Shown: positions 1-8,999, numbered from the stretch's first letter. The stretch: 64,000 nt of DNA from CAIYZT01 sp947461435 (GCA_965284435.1 OZ260083.1:248001-312000); one strand, 5' to 3'. Notes: generated by a model from the sequence alone, not told the origin. Numbers and translations: made by a program.

Positions 1-1
1 T

Positions 2-616
2 TTCAACGTTGTCATGGACAAGGCTTTCTTGCGTCCGCTTGGCACCGGTCTTGTCAGCGTGGCACCAAAGCCGCTGCTAGAGGGTGTCTCGAATTTCGCC
101 GATAATCTGGACATGCCAAAGTCGGTTGTGAACGACGTCTTGCAACTTCGGTTGGGCAAAGCGGTTGAAAACTCCTTGCGGTTTGTCCTGAATACCACCG
201 TGGGCCTTGGCGGCTTGTTCGACCCCGCCACGGCTTTGGGCGTTGCAGGGGATCCGACCGATTTTGGCGAAACCTTGCATGTTTGGGGCATGGCAGAAGG
301 CAATTATGCGGAACTGCCCCTTTTGGGGCCGACCACGGACCGAGACACACTCGGCTCTGTTGTTGACCTGGCCATGAACCCGCTGCGGATGATCATACCT
401 TCGGATTATGCTTATCTTCCGACGGCGGCCAATGTGACTGCAACGATTGGTGATCGGGGCCGCTATTCCGAAACCTATGACTCTGTCCTATATGATAGCG
501 CAGACGGATATGCTCAGGCCCGGCTTTTGTATTTGCAAAACCGCAGATATGAACTTGGGATGACCGCCGCCGAAGACGCTTATGCAGACCCTTATGAGGA
601 TCCCTATGCCCAGTGA
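2..616 (+). CDS. mlaA: MlaA (VacJ) outer-membrane lipoprotein, 5' truncated by window edge
   Basis: The open frame runs in from the left edge without a start, so the N-terminus with its lipobox is missing and about 204 residues remain. The visible sequence matches the MlaA/VacJ core: FNVVMDKAFLRPLG at the start, then NSLRFVLNTTVGLGGLFDPA and a WG...Y..LPLLGPTT.RD block. MlaA sits in the outer membrane and takes mislocalised phospholipid from the outer leaflet for the Mla retrograde pathway. The end is an acidic, Tyr/Pro-containing tail (DPYEDPYAQ). The next gene, a MlaC-type carrier, overlaps it by 11 bases, which fits a shared operon and function. The family call is firm from motif and neighbour; the missing N-terminus cannot be judged. 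Confidence 0.93.
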   Translation, partial: FNVVMDKAFLRPLGTGLVSVAPKPLLEGVSNFADNLDMPKSVVNDVLQLRLGKAVENSLRFVLNTTVGLGGLFDPATALGVAGDPTDFGETLHVWGMAEGNYAELPLLGPTTDRDTLGSVVDLAMNPLRMIIPSDYAYLPTAANVTATIGDRGRYSETYDSVLYDSADGYAQARLLYLQNRRYELGMTAAEDAYADPYEDPYAQ

Positions 617-1217
617 CTCCCTGTCTATCTCTCGCCGCGCCTTTGGCGCTGGCCTTGCTGCGGGAACGGGTTTTCTGGCCTTTGCCCTGCCGGTTCGGGC
701 CCTGACAGTGGATCAGGCACGTGGCCTGATCGACAAGGTCGTTTCCGAAGTGAACAGCGTGATCAGTTCCGGCAAATCCGAAGCCGCGATGTTCAAGGAT
801 TTTGAACGCATTTTCGCCACCTATGCCGATGTCGCAACCATTGGCAGATCGGCCCTTGGCGTGGCCGCAAAACAGGCCAGCGCCGCGCAGATGACCGCCT
901 TTACCAAGGCATTTCAGGGGTATCTAAGCCGCAAATACGGGCGCCGCTTCCGCGAATTTATCGGGGGCGAGATAACGGTGACCGATTGCAAACCCGTGAA
1001 AAGCTTTTTCGAAGTGATTTCGACGGCCTCGCTTCAGGGCGAAGCGCCTTTCGATCTTCGTTGGCATGTGTCGGACAAGTCGGGAAAAAACCTGTTCTTC
1101 AACATAATCATCGAAGGGGTCAACATGCTGGCTTCCGAGCGGACCGAAATCGGTGCGATGTTGGACAAGAATGGCGGCGATTTGAATGCCACCATCGAGA
1201 TGATGAAAACCATCTGA
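606..1217 (+). CDS. mlaC: MlaC-type periplasmic phospholipid-binding protein with Tat-like signal
   Basis: A protein of 203 residues from the chosen ATG at 606. That start has a GAGGA five bases upstream; in-frame ATGs at 582 and 594 lack a comparable ribosome site. The N-terminus carries a twin-arginine-like signal (SRRAFGAG followed by a hydrophobic stretch ending near VRA). The body has the MlaC/Ttg2D pattern, including F.RIFATYADV, IGRSALG and F...L.RKYG. MlaC ferries phospholipids across the periplasm between MlaA and the inner-membrane MlaFEDB transporter. It overlaps mlaA by 11 bases, suggesting translational coupling. No mlaFEDB genes are in the window. The twin arginines raise the possibility of Tat export instead of Sec, which is an inference. 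Confidence 0.9.
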   Translation: MPSDSLSISRRAFGAGLAAGTGFLAFALPVRALTVDQARGLIDKVVSEVNSVISSGKSEAAMFKDFERIFATYADVATIGRSALGVAAKQASAAQMTAFTKAFQGYLSRKYGRRFREFIGGEITVTDCKPVKSFFEVISTASLQGEAPFDLRWHVSDKSGKNLFFNIIIEGVNMLASERTEIGAMLDKNGGDLNATIEMMKTI

Positions 1218-1220
1218 CCT

Positions 1221-1252
1221 AAGGCCCGCGTTCCTTACGGACCGCGGGCTTT
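1221..1252. terminator. Bidirectional hairpin between mlaC and the penicillin-binding protein gene
   Basis: Arms 1221-1230 (AAGGCCCGCG) and 1243-1252 (CGCGGGCTTT) pair over 10 bp with one G-T wobble. It lies between two convergent genes ending at 1217 and 1261, the usual place for a shared intrinsic terminator. T-runs on either side are short, so efficiency is uncertain. Confidence 0.6.
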
Positions 1253-1260
1253 GATTTGCC

Positions 1261-3450
1261 TTAATCCTTCTTGCCAAACAACCGTTGCAAGAACCCGCCG
1301 CCTGATTTCTTTTCTTGAACGACGGGTGGTTGGGATTGCGACGGAAGGGACGCATCTGGAAAGGCCGGATCGGCCTGACCCTGCGGATCTTGTTGTGGCA
1401 TCGCCCGCGGTTCGGGAATGATCATTGGCAAAGGCGTCGGTGTCATGCCTTCGACAATACGCATCATGGTTTCATGCCAGATTTCGGCCGGCAGTCCGCC
1501 GCCGGTGACCCCGGCCAAGGGCGTGTTGTCGTCATACCCCATCCAGACGCCCGCCACATAATCGGCGGTGAATCCGATGAACCAGGCATCGCGCGCGGCA
1601 GACGTGGTGCCGGTCTTGCCCGCCACTTGCCAGCCGTCCAGACGTGCCTTCGTTCCGGTTCCCCGCTCTACCCCTTGGTTCATCATGTAAATGAGTTGCA
1701 AGGCGGCATCCTGAGATATCACGCGCTGCCCGATCCCGCCCCCGGGACCGATCAGCGCCTCATTCTCGCCTTTCAGGCGCAGGGCATTCATTCCGTAGGG
1801 GGTAACCGAAGATCCGCCGTTCAGGATACCCGCATAGGCGCCGGTCATCGTCAGCAAGGTGGATTCGGATGCGCCCAGCGCCAGTGCGGGGCCCGCCGCC
1901 AAATCGCTGGTAAGCCCGAAGCCTGAGGCGACCGCGCGCACCGCTTCGCGGCCAGCGGCTTCTGAAACCTTGACGGCCGGAATGTTGCGACTTTCGGCCA
2001 AGGCATCGGTCAACGTGATCATGCCCTTGAACTTATTGTCATAATTATCCGGAGACCAAGGACCCGATCCGGGGATATTGATCGTCAACGGGCGATCATC
2101 GACAAAGTCCATCGGACTCCACCCCAGATTCAGCGCGGCGGCATAGACAAAAGGTTTGAAAGTTGATCCGGTTTGCCGAAGTGCCTGAGTGGCGCGGTTG
2201 AACGCCCCGGCATCTTGGGTTTTGCGCCCCCCCACCATTGCGCGGACGGCACCATCAGCCGACATAACCACGATCGCTGCCTGCGCTTTTGACCCATCTT
2301 TGATTTTGTTTTCAAACACCCAAGCCAGGGCTTCTTCGGCCTTGGCTTGCATGGCAGGGTCAAGCGTGGTGTCGATAATCACGTCTTCCGTTGTCTCGGA
2401 CGTCAGAAAGGCGGGCGCACTTTCCATGACCCAATCGGCAAAAAACCCGCCCGAAGACTGCGCCGCGGCAGCCGAGAGTTGCGCGGGATTGGCTTTCGCC
2501 TCCTGTGCCTCGGCCGTGGTCAAATACCCTTGTTCCAGCATCAGATCGATGATCACTGCTGCACGGTCTTGGGCGCGTTTAAGATTGTTGGTGGGCGCAT
2601 ATTTGGACGGCGCTTTGAGCAGGCCTGCCAGCATGGCCGCCTGCGCGGGGCTGACCTTGTTGGCGCTGATTCCGAAATAGCGTTGGGCGGCGGCCTCAAA
2701 ACCTCGGGCGCCGGCCCCCAGATAGGCGCGATTGAAATAAATCGTCAGGATATCGGCCTTGGAATACTTGGCCTCCATCGCCATGGCATAGGGAATTTCC
2801 TTGACCTTTCGCCAGACGCCGCCACTGCGGCAATCCGCCTCGTAGTCGGCTTCGGATGCCCATGCACTGGCGACATAGGGCACGCCCAGACACAACAACT
2901 TTGCCACTTGCTGCGTGATCGTGGACCCGCCATTGCCTTCCAAAGGCCCACGCCCGGCTGCAATATTGATGCTTATCGCGCTGGCAATGCCGCGCGGGCT
3001 GACGCCAAAATGGCGGTAAAATCGTTTGTCTTCGGTGGCGACAACCGCGTTCAGCAAATAGGGCGAGACCGTATCAGAGGTGATCTGCCCGCCAAACGTT
3101 TCGCCGCGCCAAGCGAACACGGCGCCGTCCCTGTCAAGAAGCGTGACCGAACCGCGGGCCCGCCCATCCAGAAGATCGTTTACCGGTGGCAGTTGGCTGT
3201 AGAAGTAAAAGACCACCCCGGCCAATCCCATGGCTGCCACAAGGCCAACGCGCCACGTCACCCCCCAAAGGATGCGCCAGATCCACAAGACGAAACGAAC
3301 AATGAAGCCGTGCCGACGGACGGCGGTTTTTTTGGGGCGGCCCGGCCCACCCGTAGGTCTGCGGTTTTGCGGGGGCTTTGGCGGGACTGTCCGACCGGGA
3401 TAGCGCCGATCCGCCACCAACGATCCGCGCCCTTTTGACGTTGCGGCCAT
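1261..3450 (-). CDS. Class A penicillin-binding protein (PBP1A family, bifunctional)
   Basis: A 729-residue peptidoglycan glycosyltransferase/transpeptidase. A basic, proline-rich cytoplasmic N-terminus (about residues 1-48) leads into one membrane segment (about 50-85). The GT51 domain follows, with ATEDKRFYRHFG carrying the catalytic Glu and GGSTITQQVAK. The transpeptidase domain has the three active-site motifs in order: GSTFKPF (SxxK), SRN (SxN) and GKTGTT (KTG), then DAWFIGFTADYVAGVWMGYDD. It polymerises lipid II and cross-links peptides on the periplasmic face. The C-terminus is a Pro/Gln-rich tail ending with a basic stretch. It is divergent from glnK with 256 bp between starts. The family is certain; orthology to one particular mrcA/pbp1A paralogue is not claimed. 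Confidence 0.95.
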   Translation of the reverse strand: MAATSKGRGSLVADRRYPGRTVPPKPPQNRRPTGGPGRPKKTAVRRHGFIVRFVLWIWRILWGVTWRVGLVAAMGLAGVVFYFYSQLPPVNDLLDGRARGSVTLLDRDGAVFAWRGETFGGQITSDTVSPYLLNAVVATEDKRFYRHFGVSPRGIASAISINIAAGRGPLEGNGGSTITQQVAKLLCLGVPYVASAWASEADYEADCRSGGVWRKVKEIPYAMAMEAKYSKADILTIYFNRAYLGAGARGFEAAAQRYFGISANKVSPAQAAMLAGLLKAPSKYAPTNNLKRAQDRAAVIIDLMLEQGYLTTAEAQEAKANPAQLSAAAAQSSGGFFADWVMESAPAFLTSETTEDVIIDTTLDPAMQAKAEEALAWVFENKIKDGSKAQAAIVVMSADGAVRAMVGGRKTQDAGAFNRATQALRQTGSTFKPFVYAAALNLGWSPMDFVDDRPLTINIPGSGPWSPDNYDNKFKGMITLTDALAESRNIPAVKVSEAAGREAVRAVASGFGLTSDLAAGPALALGASESTLLTMTGAYAGILNGGSSVTPYGMNALRLKGENEALIGPGGGIGQRVISQDAALQLIYMMNQGVERGTGTKARLDGWQVAGKTGTTSAARDAWFIGFTADYVAGVWMGYDDNTPLAGVTGGGLPAEIWHETMMRIVEGMTPTPLPMIIPEPRAMPQQDPQGQADPAFPDASLPSQSQPPVVQEKKSGGGFLQRLFGKKD

Positions 3451-3613
3451 ACCTGCTCTGCCCTTTTTAATCTTTTAACGCGAGTCTATCCGACTTTTCC
3501 ATCGTTGTGGAGACCGGACTGACGATCACCAGATCCCAAAACCGCCCGAAAAAACAGCACGGGTGTGATGCACTGCTTATCTTTTAATCATTGCAATCTT
3601 TTCGGGTTGTTTG

Positions 3614-3644
3614 CCCATCCGATGGGTTGCGCTGCACATGCAGC
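3614..3644. promoter_or_regulatory. Two adjacent inverted repeats upstream of glnK
   Basis: CCCATC-C-GATGGG occupies 3614-3626 and GCTGCA-CA-TGCAGC occupies 3631-3644, about 65-90 bp before the glnK start. They are candidate binding sites for a nitrogen regulator such as NtrC, or folds in the 5' leader. No match to a -24/-12 sigma-54 promoter was found between them and the gene. The repeats are seen directly; the role is a guess. Confidence 0.3.
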
Positions 3645-3706
3645 ATAACCCTGATTGGAACGCAGGCCATGGGATGTTCCTGCGGCGATTTGAGAAGGGG
3701 TGCGTC

Positions 3707-4045
3707 ATGAAGATGATCATTGCCGCCATCAAGCCCTACAAGCTGGACGAGGTTCGCGAAGCGCTGACCACGATCGGCGTGCGGGGGATGATGGTTACGG
3801 AAATTAAGGGGTTTGGAACGCAATCCGGTCACACGGAAATCTACCGCGGTGCGGAATATGCTGTGAACTTTGTACCGAAAATGCGTCTGGAAATCGTCGT
3901 CGCTGACGGAATGGTTGAAACCGTTGTTGATGCGATCACCAAAACCGCGCGGACCGGCAAGATCGGTGATGGCAAGATTTTCGTCATGGATGTCGAGAAA
4001 GCCCTGCGCGTGCGCACGGGCGAGACCGACGATGACGCGCTGTAA
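3707..4045 (+). CDS. glnK: PII nitrogen regulatory protein GlnK
   Basis: A 112-residue PII protein, the standard length. The start at 3707 is preceded by GAGAAGGGG and gives the canonical MKMIIAAIKPYKLDEV opening; the open frame extends further upstream but without family similarity. The T-loop carries Tyr51 within GAEYAVNF, the residue uridylylated by GlnD. The ATP/2-oxoglutarate-binding signature TGKIGDGKIFV is present near residues 83-93. GlnK senses energy and 2-oxoglutarate and blocks AmtB when nitrogen is sufficient. The amtB gene starts 25 bp downstream, the conserved glnK-amtB pair, so cotranscription and nitrogen control are expected. Confidence 0.96.
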   Translation: MKMIIAAIKPYKLDEVREALTTIGVRGMMVTEIKGFGTQSGHTEIYRGAEYAVNFVPKMRLEIVVADGMVETVVDAITKTARTGKIGDGKIFVMDVEKALRVRTGETDDDAL

Positions 4046-4069
4046 GATAGGGCAAGGGGAAATCACAAA

Positions 4070-5491
4070 ATGAAATCGATTTTGAAATTGGGCGGGTATG
4101 GGGCGATGGCCTCATTGGCCCTCGCCAGTTTGCCCGTTTGGGCACAAGAAGCCGCAGGCCCGATCAAGGCCCCCGATGCCGCCGCAATGGCCGGCATGGT
4201 CGACAAGGGCGACACCACCTGGATGCTGATTTCATCGGCATTGGTCCTTTTGATGGCCATCCCGGCCCTGGGTTTGTTCTATGGCGGCCTGGTGCGCACA
4301 AAGAACATGCTGTCCGTCCTGATGCAGGTTTTCATGATCGTCGCGATCGTGGCCGTGATCTGGGTGGTCTATGGCTATTCGGTTACGTTCACGGGCGGCG
4401 GGCCGTTCATCGGCGGGTTTTCGAAGATGTTCCTTGCGGGGGTCAACACCGGCACCTACGCGGCGACGTTCTCGAACAACGTTTATATTCCTGAGTATGC
4501 CTTCGTCATTTTCCAGATGACCTTTGCCTGCATCACACCGGGCCTGATCGTCGGTGCCTTTGCCGAACGCATCAAGTTCTGGCCGCTGATGCTGTTTTCG
4601 GTTTTGTGGGTGACCGCGGTCTATTTTCCTGTCGCGCACATGGTTTGGTACTGGGCAGGACCGGACTTCCTGTCGGACAACACGGCAGATGCGGGCTATC
4701 TTTGGGGCATGGGCGCATTGGACTTTGCGGGCGGTACCGTCGTGCACATCAATGCCGGAATCGCCGGTCTGGTGGGCTGCCTTGTGATCGGCAAGCGTGT
4801 GGGCTTTGGCAAGGAAAACATGGCGCCTCATTCGCTGACCATGACCATGGTCGGGGCATCGATGCTGTGGGTGGGCTGGTTCGGCTTCAACGCTGGATCC
4901 AATCTGGAAGCCAACGGCATCACGGCGCTGGCCTTTATCAACACCTTTGTCGCCACCGCGGCGGCTGCTTTGGCTTGGGTGTTGGTTGAACAGCTGAAGC
5001 AAGGACGTCCGTCCCTTTTGGGGGCTGTCACAGGTGCGGTTGCCGGACTTGTGGCGATCACCCCCGCCTCGGGCTTTGCAACGCCGATGACCTCGATCGT
5101 TCTGGGGCTTGTCGTCTCGCCGATCTGTTTCTTCTTTGTGTCTTATGTGAAGGGCAAATTGAAGTATGACGACAGCCTTGATGTGTTCGGGGTCCATTGC
5201 GTCGGCGGAATCGTCGGGGCCATTGCCACCGGAATCGTCGCCGATCCTTCATTGGGCGGTCAGGGGTGGTTCGACTATACGGTTTTCCCAGCGGTGGCGG
5301 GGACGTATGACATGGGCGCGCAGGTTGTGACCCAAATCAAGGCCGTGTCGATCACACTGCTTTGGTCGGGTGTTGTGTCTTTCATCCTGTTCAAAGGGAT
5401 CGACATGATCTTTGGACTTCGTCCGTCGGCGGACGACGAACGTCAGGGACTTGATCAAACGTCGCATGGCGAAAGCGCTTACAACATGTGA
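4070..5491 (+). CDS. amtB: Ammonium transporter AmtB
   Basis: A 473-residue Amt/Mep/Rh channel. A cleavable signal (MKSILKLGGYGAMASLALAS...VWA-QE) precedes the membrane core, as in other AmtB proteins, and an extra hydrophilic insert leads to the first helix. Family signatures include ALGLFYGGLVRTKNMLSV, DFAGGTVVHINAG with the first pore histidine, WFGFNAGS, and DVFGVHCVGGIVGA with the second pore histidine. A hydrophilic C-terminal tail (RPSADDERQGLDQTSHGESAYNM) is the GlnK-interacting region. It imports ammonium across the inner membrane when it is scarce and is gated by the adjacent GlnK. A strong intrinsic terminator follows at 5542-5577. Confidence 0.97.
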   Translation: MKSILKLGGYGAMASLALASLPVWAQEAAGPIKAPDAAAMAGMVDKGDTTWMLISSALVLLMAIPALGLFYGGLVRTKNMLSVLMQVFMIVAIVAVIWVVYGYSVTFTGGGPFIGGFSKMFLAGVNTGTYAATFSNNVYIPEYAFVIFQMTFACITPGLIVGAFAERIKFWPLMLFSVLWVTAVYFPVAHMVWYWAGPDFLSDNTADAGYLWGMGALDFAGGTVVHINAGIAGLVGCLVIGKRVGFGKENMAPHSLTMTMVGASMLWVGWFGFNAGSNLEANGITALAFINTFVATAAAALAWVLVEQLKQGRPSLLGAVTGAVAGLVAITPASGFATPMTSIVLGLVVSPICFFFVSYVKGKLKYDDSLDVFGVHCVGGIVGAIATGIVADPSLGGQGWFDYTVFPAVAGTYDMGAQVVTQIKAVSITLLWSGVVSFILFKGIDMIFGLRPSADDERQGLDQTSHGESAYNM

Positions 5492-5541
5492 TCGAACGGG
5501 TTAGCGGCGGGCGACCTCCTCCCCGCCTGCCGCACCTCTGG

Positions 5542-5577
5542 AACGGCCCGCGCATTCCTCCCTCGGCGCGGGCCGTT
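5542..5577 (+). terminator. Intrinsic terminator of glnK-amtB
   Basis: A perfect 12-bp GC-rich stem (5542-5553 AACGGCCCGCGC with 5566-5577) with a 12-base loop, followed by TTCATTTTT. It lies 50 bp after the amtB stop codon. Confidence 0.9.
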
Positions 5578-5945
5578 TCATTTTTGCACGGCGCTGCGCC
5601 GAACACCGGGTCAGATCCAGCGCGTGCTGCAGGGCTGTTTGCACCACAAATGCATTGCCATAAAGGCGGGCCAAGCCCGCGGGCCAGATCGCCGCTCGCC
5701 ATCACCTCGGGCCACAAACAAAGTCTCGCCGACCCGGCCCCGCAGGATCATCCTTTGGCGCAACTGCCCAGCCTTTGACAATGGCAGCATAGGCCGCATC
5801 CAAGACGCCTTTTACGCGATCAGACGTCACGTCGGCCTCTGCCAAAACAAAGTGCATCTTGCACCTTGCTTTTGGAATGACACCCGGCAAACACAGATTT
5901 GGACAGAGGGTCAAAGAAATTGCTCATGACAAGATCCGTTTGGCG
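5578..5945. other. Intergenic stretch with no convincing gene; possible decayed minus-strand gene
   Basis: About 370 bases between the amtB terminator and the stop of the minus-strand DMT transporter. On the minus strand one frame is open at 5702-5914 and, after a TGA, reads on in protein-like fashion (for example ARLYGNAFVVQTALQHALDL). The neighbouring frame at 5611-5799 also looks protein-like (ILRGRVGETLFVARGDGER). This could be a small gene broken by a frameshift or stop, or simply high-GC chance coding. No family was recognised. Confidence 0.3.
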
Positions 5946-6818
5946 TTAACTGAAGGCAGAAATCAGCCCGGTTCCTGCCACAGCCAGGATTGCCCCGACC
6001 CAGGCCAGCGGCGGCGGTGCACGGCGCGTGACCGCCCAGACCATCGGCAAAATCAGGATGGGCGTGGTTGACGACAGGGTCGAGACGATCCCCACATCGC
6101 CAAGCGCCAGTGCGGCCATCAGCAGCGACATGCCCAGCACCATCCCAAACACCGCCGACAAGGCCACGTGCCGCAGATCGCGTGGGGTAGGGTTTTGGTT
6201 GGTCCGGGCCAAGGGCAGGGCCATCAGGGCCAGGAAGAACAAAAACCCCAACCCCGAGCGGATCGCCATCGCCGTAAAGGGTCCCGCCCCGCTGGCCATC
6301 GCGGGCCGCGCCAAAAGACTGCCCGTCGCCTGACCCAAGGCCGTGATTCCGCCCAGCGCGATTCCCTGCCAAAGCGGCCGCGTCATGGCTTGTCCGTCGG
6401 TCTTTTCGGCCAGAACCGCGAACAAGATGCCCATCAGAATCAAGGCGATTCCCGCCAGTTGGCCCGCCGTCAGATGCTCGTCCAGAAACAACCAGCCAAG
6501 CCCAACCGCAAAAGGCGAGGCAAGCGAGAACAACACCGACGAAATTCTGGGGCCGGCTACCTGAATTGTGGCCAGATAGGTGGATGTGGCCAGCATTATG
6601 CCAACCACGGCAGACCCGGACAGAAGAACATATTGCCCGAACGTCATCGCCGCCCAGCCGCCTGTGATCACCGAAATGATCAGCAGCATCGCAAAGGCCA
6701 GACCCATTTGCCAACGGGCCAACTGGAAGACGCCCAGCCGCCCGGCGGTGGCGGAGATGAACATGGCCGAAAGCGCAAAGGTAACCGCCGCCCCCAGCGA
6801 CAACAGGACGGCGATCAT
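5946..6818 (-). CDS. DMT-superfamily (EamA) transporter
   Basis: A 290-residue membrane protein built of two EamA repeats of five hydrophobic helices each, starting directly with the first helix (MIAVLLSLGAAVTFALSAMF). The second repeat ends with a long hydrophobic helix and a short tail. EamA proteins are inner-membrane drug/metabolite exporters or permeases; the substrate cannot be read from sequence. It lies six bases after the stop of the aminotransferase gene upstream and is probably cotranscribed with it and sseA, which hints at export of an amino-acid-related metabolite (inference). Three more EamA proteins occur in the window. Confidence 0.85.
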   Translation of the reverse strand: MIAVLLSLGAAVTFALSAMFISATAGRLGVFQLARWQMGLAFAMLLIISVITGGWAAMTFGQYVLLSGSAVVGIMLATSTYLATIQVAGPRISSVLFSLASPFAVGLGWLFLDEHLTAGQLAGIALILMGILFAVLAEKTDGQAMTRPLWQGIALGGITALGQATGSLLARPAMASGAGPFTAMAIRSGLGFLFFLALMALPLARTNQNPTPRDLRHVALSAVFGMVLGMSLLMAALALGDVGIVSTLSSTTPILILPMVWAVTRRAPPPLAWVGAILAVAGTGLISAFS

Positions 6819-6824
6819 GGGGTC

Positions 6825-8003
6825 TTACCCGGCCACCGATGCAATCGCCGCCGCAAGGATCGGAACCGTTCTGGCATTCAGCCCCGCGATATTGATCCGG
6901 CTGTCGCCGACCATATAGATGCCATGCTCTTCGCGCAGGACGTTGACTTGCGCCTCGCTGAGCCCAAGACGGCTGAACATGCCCCGGTGGGTTGCCACAA
7001 AATCAAAGCGATCAGAATTCGTGGCGCGGCGCAACGCATCAGCCAAGGATTGGCGCAGCGACAGCATGTTCAGCCGCACGTCTTCCAGTTCGGATTTCCA
7101 ATCGGCGCGCAGGGCATCATCTTGCAGGATCATGGTCACCAGACGTGCGCCGTGATCTGGGGGAAAGCTGTAATTCTGACGGTTCAGAAAATTTAGATTG
7201 CCCTGCACAACGGCCTTTCGATCCGGCTGCGTGAGGGCGATCAAGACTCCCGTCCGCTCGCGGTAGATGCCGAAGTTCTTGCTGCATGAGGCGGCTATCA
7301 GCACCTCTGGGAATGACGCGGCGACCAGACGCGTTGCCTCGGCGTCTTCTTCCAGACCATCACCAAACCCTTGATAGGCCAGATCCACGAAGGGCACTGC
7401 GCCGATCTTGGCCAAAAGCGCCACAACTTGCCGCCACTGGTCCATGCTTAGGTTCGCGCCCGTGGGATTATGGCAGCAGCCATGCAACAAAACGGCATCG
7501 CCCGCGTGCACTTTTCCAAGGTCGTCCATCAAGCCTGCGAAATCAATGCCGCGCGTGGCTGCATCGAAATACCGATACTCGGCCATAGGCATGCCCAGAT
7601 ATTTGATGATCGACGGATGGTTTGGCCATGTCGGGTTCGAAAGCCAGACGGTGGCTTTGGGGTTGGCAAGCTTGATCAGTTCCAGCGCCTGCCGGATGGC
7701 CCCTGTCCCGCCCGGCGTTGCCACCGAAGCTGCGCGGTCAGAATACCCTTCGCCCAAGATCATGGACACCATGGCGGCGTTATAGGCAGGCTCACCCGCC
7801 AAACCGGTATAGGTTTTGGTCGTTTCTGTTTCCCACAGCATTTTTTCGGCCGTCTTGACCGCCCGCATCACCGGGGTCAGGCCGGTTGCGTCTTTGTAGA
7901 CCCCAACACCAAGATCGATCTTGGTGGTCCTTGGGTCATCGCGGTACATGGCGATCAATTGCAGGATCTTGTCTTGCGGCTGCGGGTTCAACGTCTCAAG
8001 CAT
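6825..8003 (-). CDS. tyrB: Aromatic amino acid / aspartate aminotransferase (class I, PLP)
   Basis: A 392-residue fold-type I aminotransferase. The start at 8003 (MLETLNPQPQDKIL) is preceded by GAGAAAGG with good spacing and lies 7 bp after the sseA stop; a longer reading exists but overlaps sseA. Key features: DLGVGVYKD near the N-terminus, HGCCHNPTGAN for cofactor binding, DLAYQGFGDG, the PLP-binding lysine in SCSKNFGIYRERTG, and a C-terminal arginine motif (RINIAGLN). It transfers amino groups between aromatic amino acids or aspartate and 2-oxoglutarate in the cytoplasm. The GCCHNPTG and SKNFG motifs fit the TyrB/AspC Ig subgroup; specificity between aromatic and aspartate substrates is not certain. 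Confidence 0.9.
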   Translation of the reverse strand: MLETLNPQPQDKILQLIAMYRDDPRTTKIDLGVGVYKDATGLTPVMRAVKTAEKMLWETETTKTYTGLAGEPAYNAAMVSMILGEGYSDRAASVATPGGTGAIRQALELIKLANPKATVWLSNPTWPNHPSIIKYLGMPMAEYRYFDAATRGIDFAGLMDDLGKVHAGDAVLLHGCCHNPTGANLSMDQWRQVVALLAKIGAVPFVDLAYQGFGDGLEEDAEATRLVAASFPEVLIAASCSKNFGIYRERTGVLIALTQPDRKAVVQGNLNFLNRQNYSFPPDHGARLVTMILQDDALRADWKSELEDVRLNMLSLRQSLADALRRATNSDRFDFVATHRGMFSRLGLSEAQVNVLREEHGIYMVGDSRINIAGLNARTVPILAAAIASVAG

Positions 8004-8010
8004 TTGGTTG

Positions 8011-8877
8011 TTAGCCTTTCTCGACCCCAAGGTCTTCGTACATGCCCCATTCGGACCAGGATCCGTCGTAAAGCGAATGATTCCGGTGGCCGATGCGTTC
8101 CAGTGCCAAGGACAGCACAGCCGCAGTCACACCGGACCCGCATGTTGTGATCACAGGCTTGGAAAGGTCGACCCCCGCCTGCGAAAAGATCGCCTTGATC
8201 TCGTCCACCGGTTTCATCGTGCCATCACCGTTCAGCACGGAGGCGAAGGGCACATTCTTTGATCCCGGAATATGACCGGCGCGCAGGCCCGGGCGCGGTT
8301 CGGGGGCTTCGCCACTAAATCGGGCGGCAGACCGGGCGTCGACGATTTCGGCTTCCAGCAGTTTGGCCGCATGGGCGACTTGTGTGACATCCTTGACCAG
8401 ATGATTCTGGCGGCTTGTTGTCATGTGCCGGTCCTTGACGATGGGCGGCATATCTTCGGTTTCGCGCCCTTCGGCCTGCCATTTGGGCAACCCGCCATCC
8501 AAGACTGCCACGTCCAACTTTCCCATCAGTCGGAACGTCCACCAGACCCGGGCCGCGCTGAACAGGCCCGATCCGTCATAAACGACGACTTGATGCCCAT
8601 CGCCCACGCCCATCGCCCGCATCCGGCTGATGAACTTTTCGGGCGGGGGTGCCATATGGGGCAGGGAAGATCGTTGATCGCTGATGTCGTCAATATCAAA
8701 GAACCGCGCACCGGGAATGTGGGCTGCCTGATATTCTGCCTTTGCGTCGCGGTTCTGGGCCGGCATGTACCAGCTTGCATCCAGAATGCGCAGATCGGGG
8801 TCTTTCAAATGCGCCGCCAGCCACTCGGTGGACACCAGCGTCTTGGGATCGTCTTGAAACGCAGCAGGCATGGGCAT
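8011..8877 (-). CDS. sseA: 3-mercaptopyruvate sulfurtransferase (tandem rhodanese)
   Basis: A 288-residue protein with two rhodanese domains. The N-terminal inactive domain starts at LVSTEWLAAHLKDPDLRILDASW. The C-terminal catalytic domain includes EIVDARSAARFSGE and the active-site loop CGSGVT with the persulfide-forming cysteine; the CGSGVT form favours 3-mercaptopyruvate over thiosulfate as donor. Two starts are possible: 8877 (MPMPAAF) and 8871, the latter better spaced from CAGGA, so the true product may be two residues shorter. It moves sulfur from 3-mercaptopyruvate to acceptors such as thiols or cyanide. The aminotransferase next door could supply 3-mercaptopyruvate from cysteine, a plausible functional link. 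Confidence 0.93.
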   Translation of the reverse strand: MPMPAAFQDDPKTLVSTEWLAAHLKDPDLRILDASWYMPAQNRDAKAEYQAAHIPGARFFDIDDISDQRSSLPHMAPPPEKFISRMRAMGVGDGHQVVVYDGSGLFSAARVWWTFRLMGKLDVAVLDGGLPKWQAEGRETEDMPPIVKDRHMTTSRQNHLVKDVTQVAHAAKLLEAEIVDARSAARFSGEAPEPRPGLRAGHIPGSKNVPFASVLNGDGTMKPVDEIKAIFSQAGVDLSKPVITTCGSGVTAAVLSLALERIGHRNHSLYDGSWSEWGMYEDLGVEKG

Positions 8878-8999
8878 GTCCTGAACAAAAGGTATTTGCC
8901 CCGCACTACCGCCCCGACCCGTGTCAATCAAGGGTGTGCAAGGATTTGAACCAACGCGAGCGCAACAAAATTGCGAGATGGATGGACGCGTGCAAAAAT

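Noticed and set aside
3600..3706. A sigma-54 (-24/-12) promoter before glnK
   Set aside because: No GG-N10-GC element with acceptable flanks was found; only inverted repeats remain.
4232..5197. A 321-codon antisense frame in amtB and similar long antisense frames in the penicillin-binding protein and aminotransferase genes
   Set aside because: High GC gives long shadow frames; the opposite strands encode well-recognised proteins.
8930..8990. A tRNA-like T-arm motif (AGGATTTGAACC) between sseA and the small gene at 9044
   Set aside because: The surrounding bases do not form a T-stem or cloverleaf on either strand, and no acceptor stem is present.
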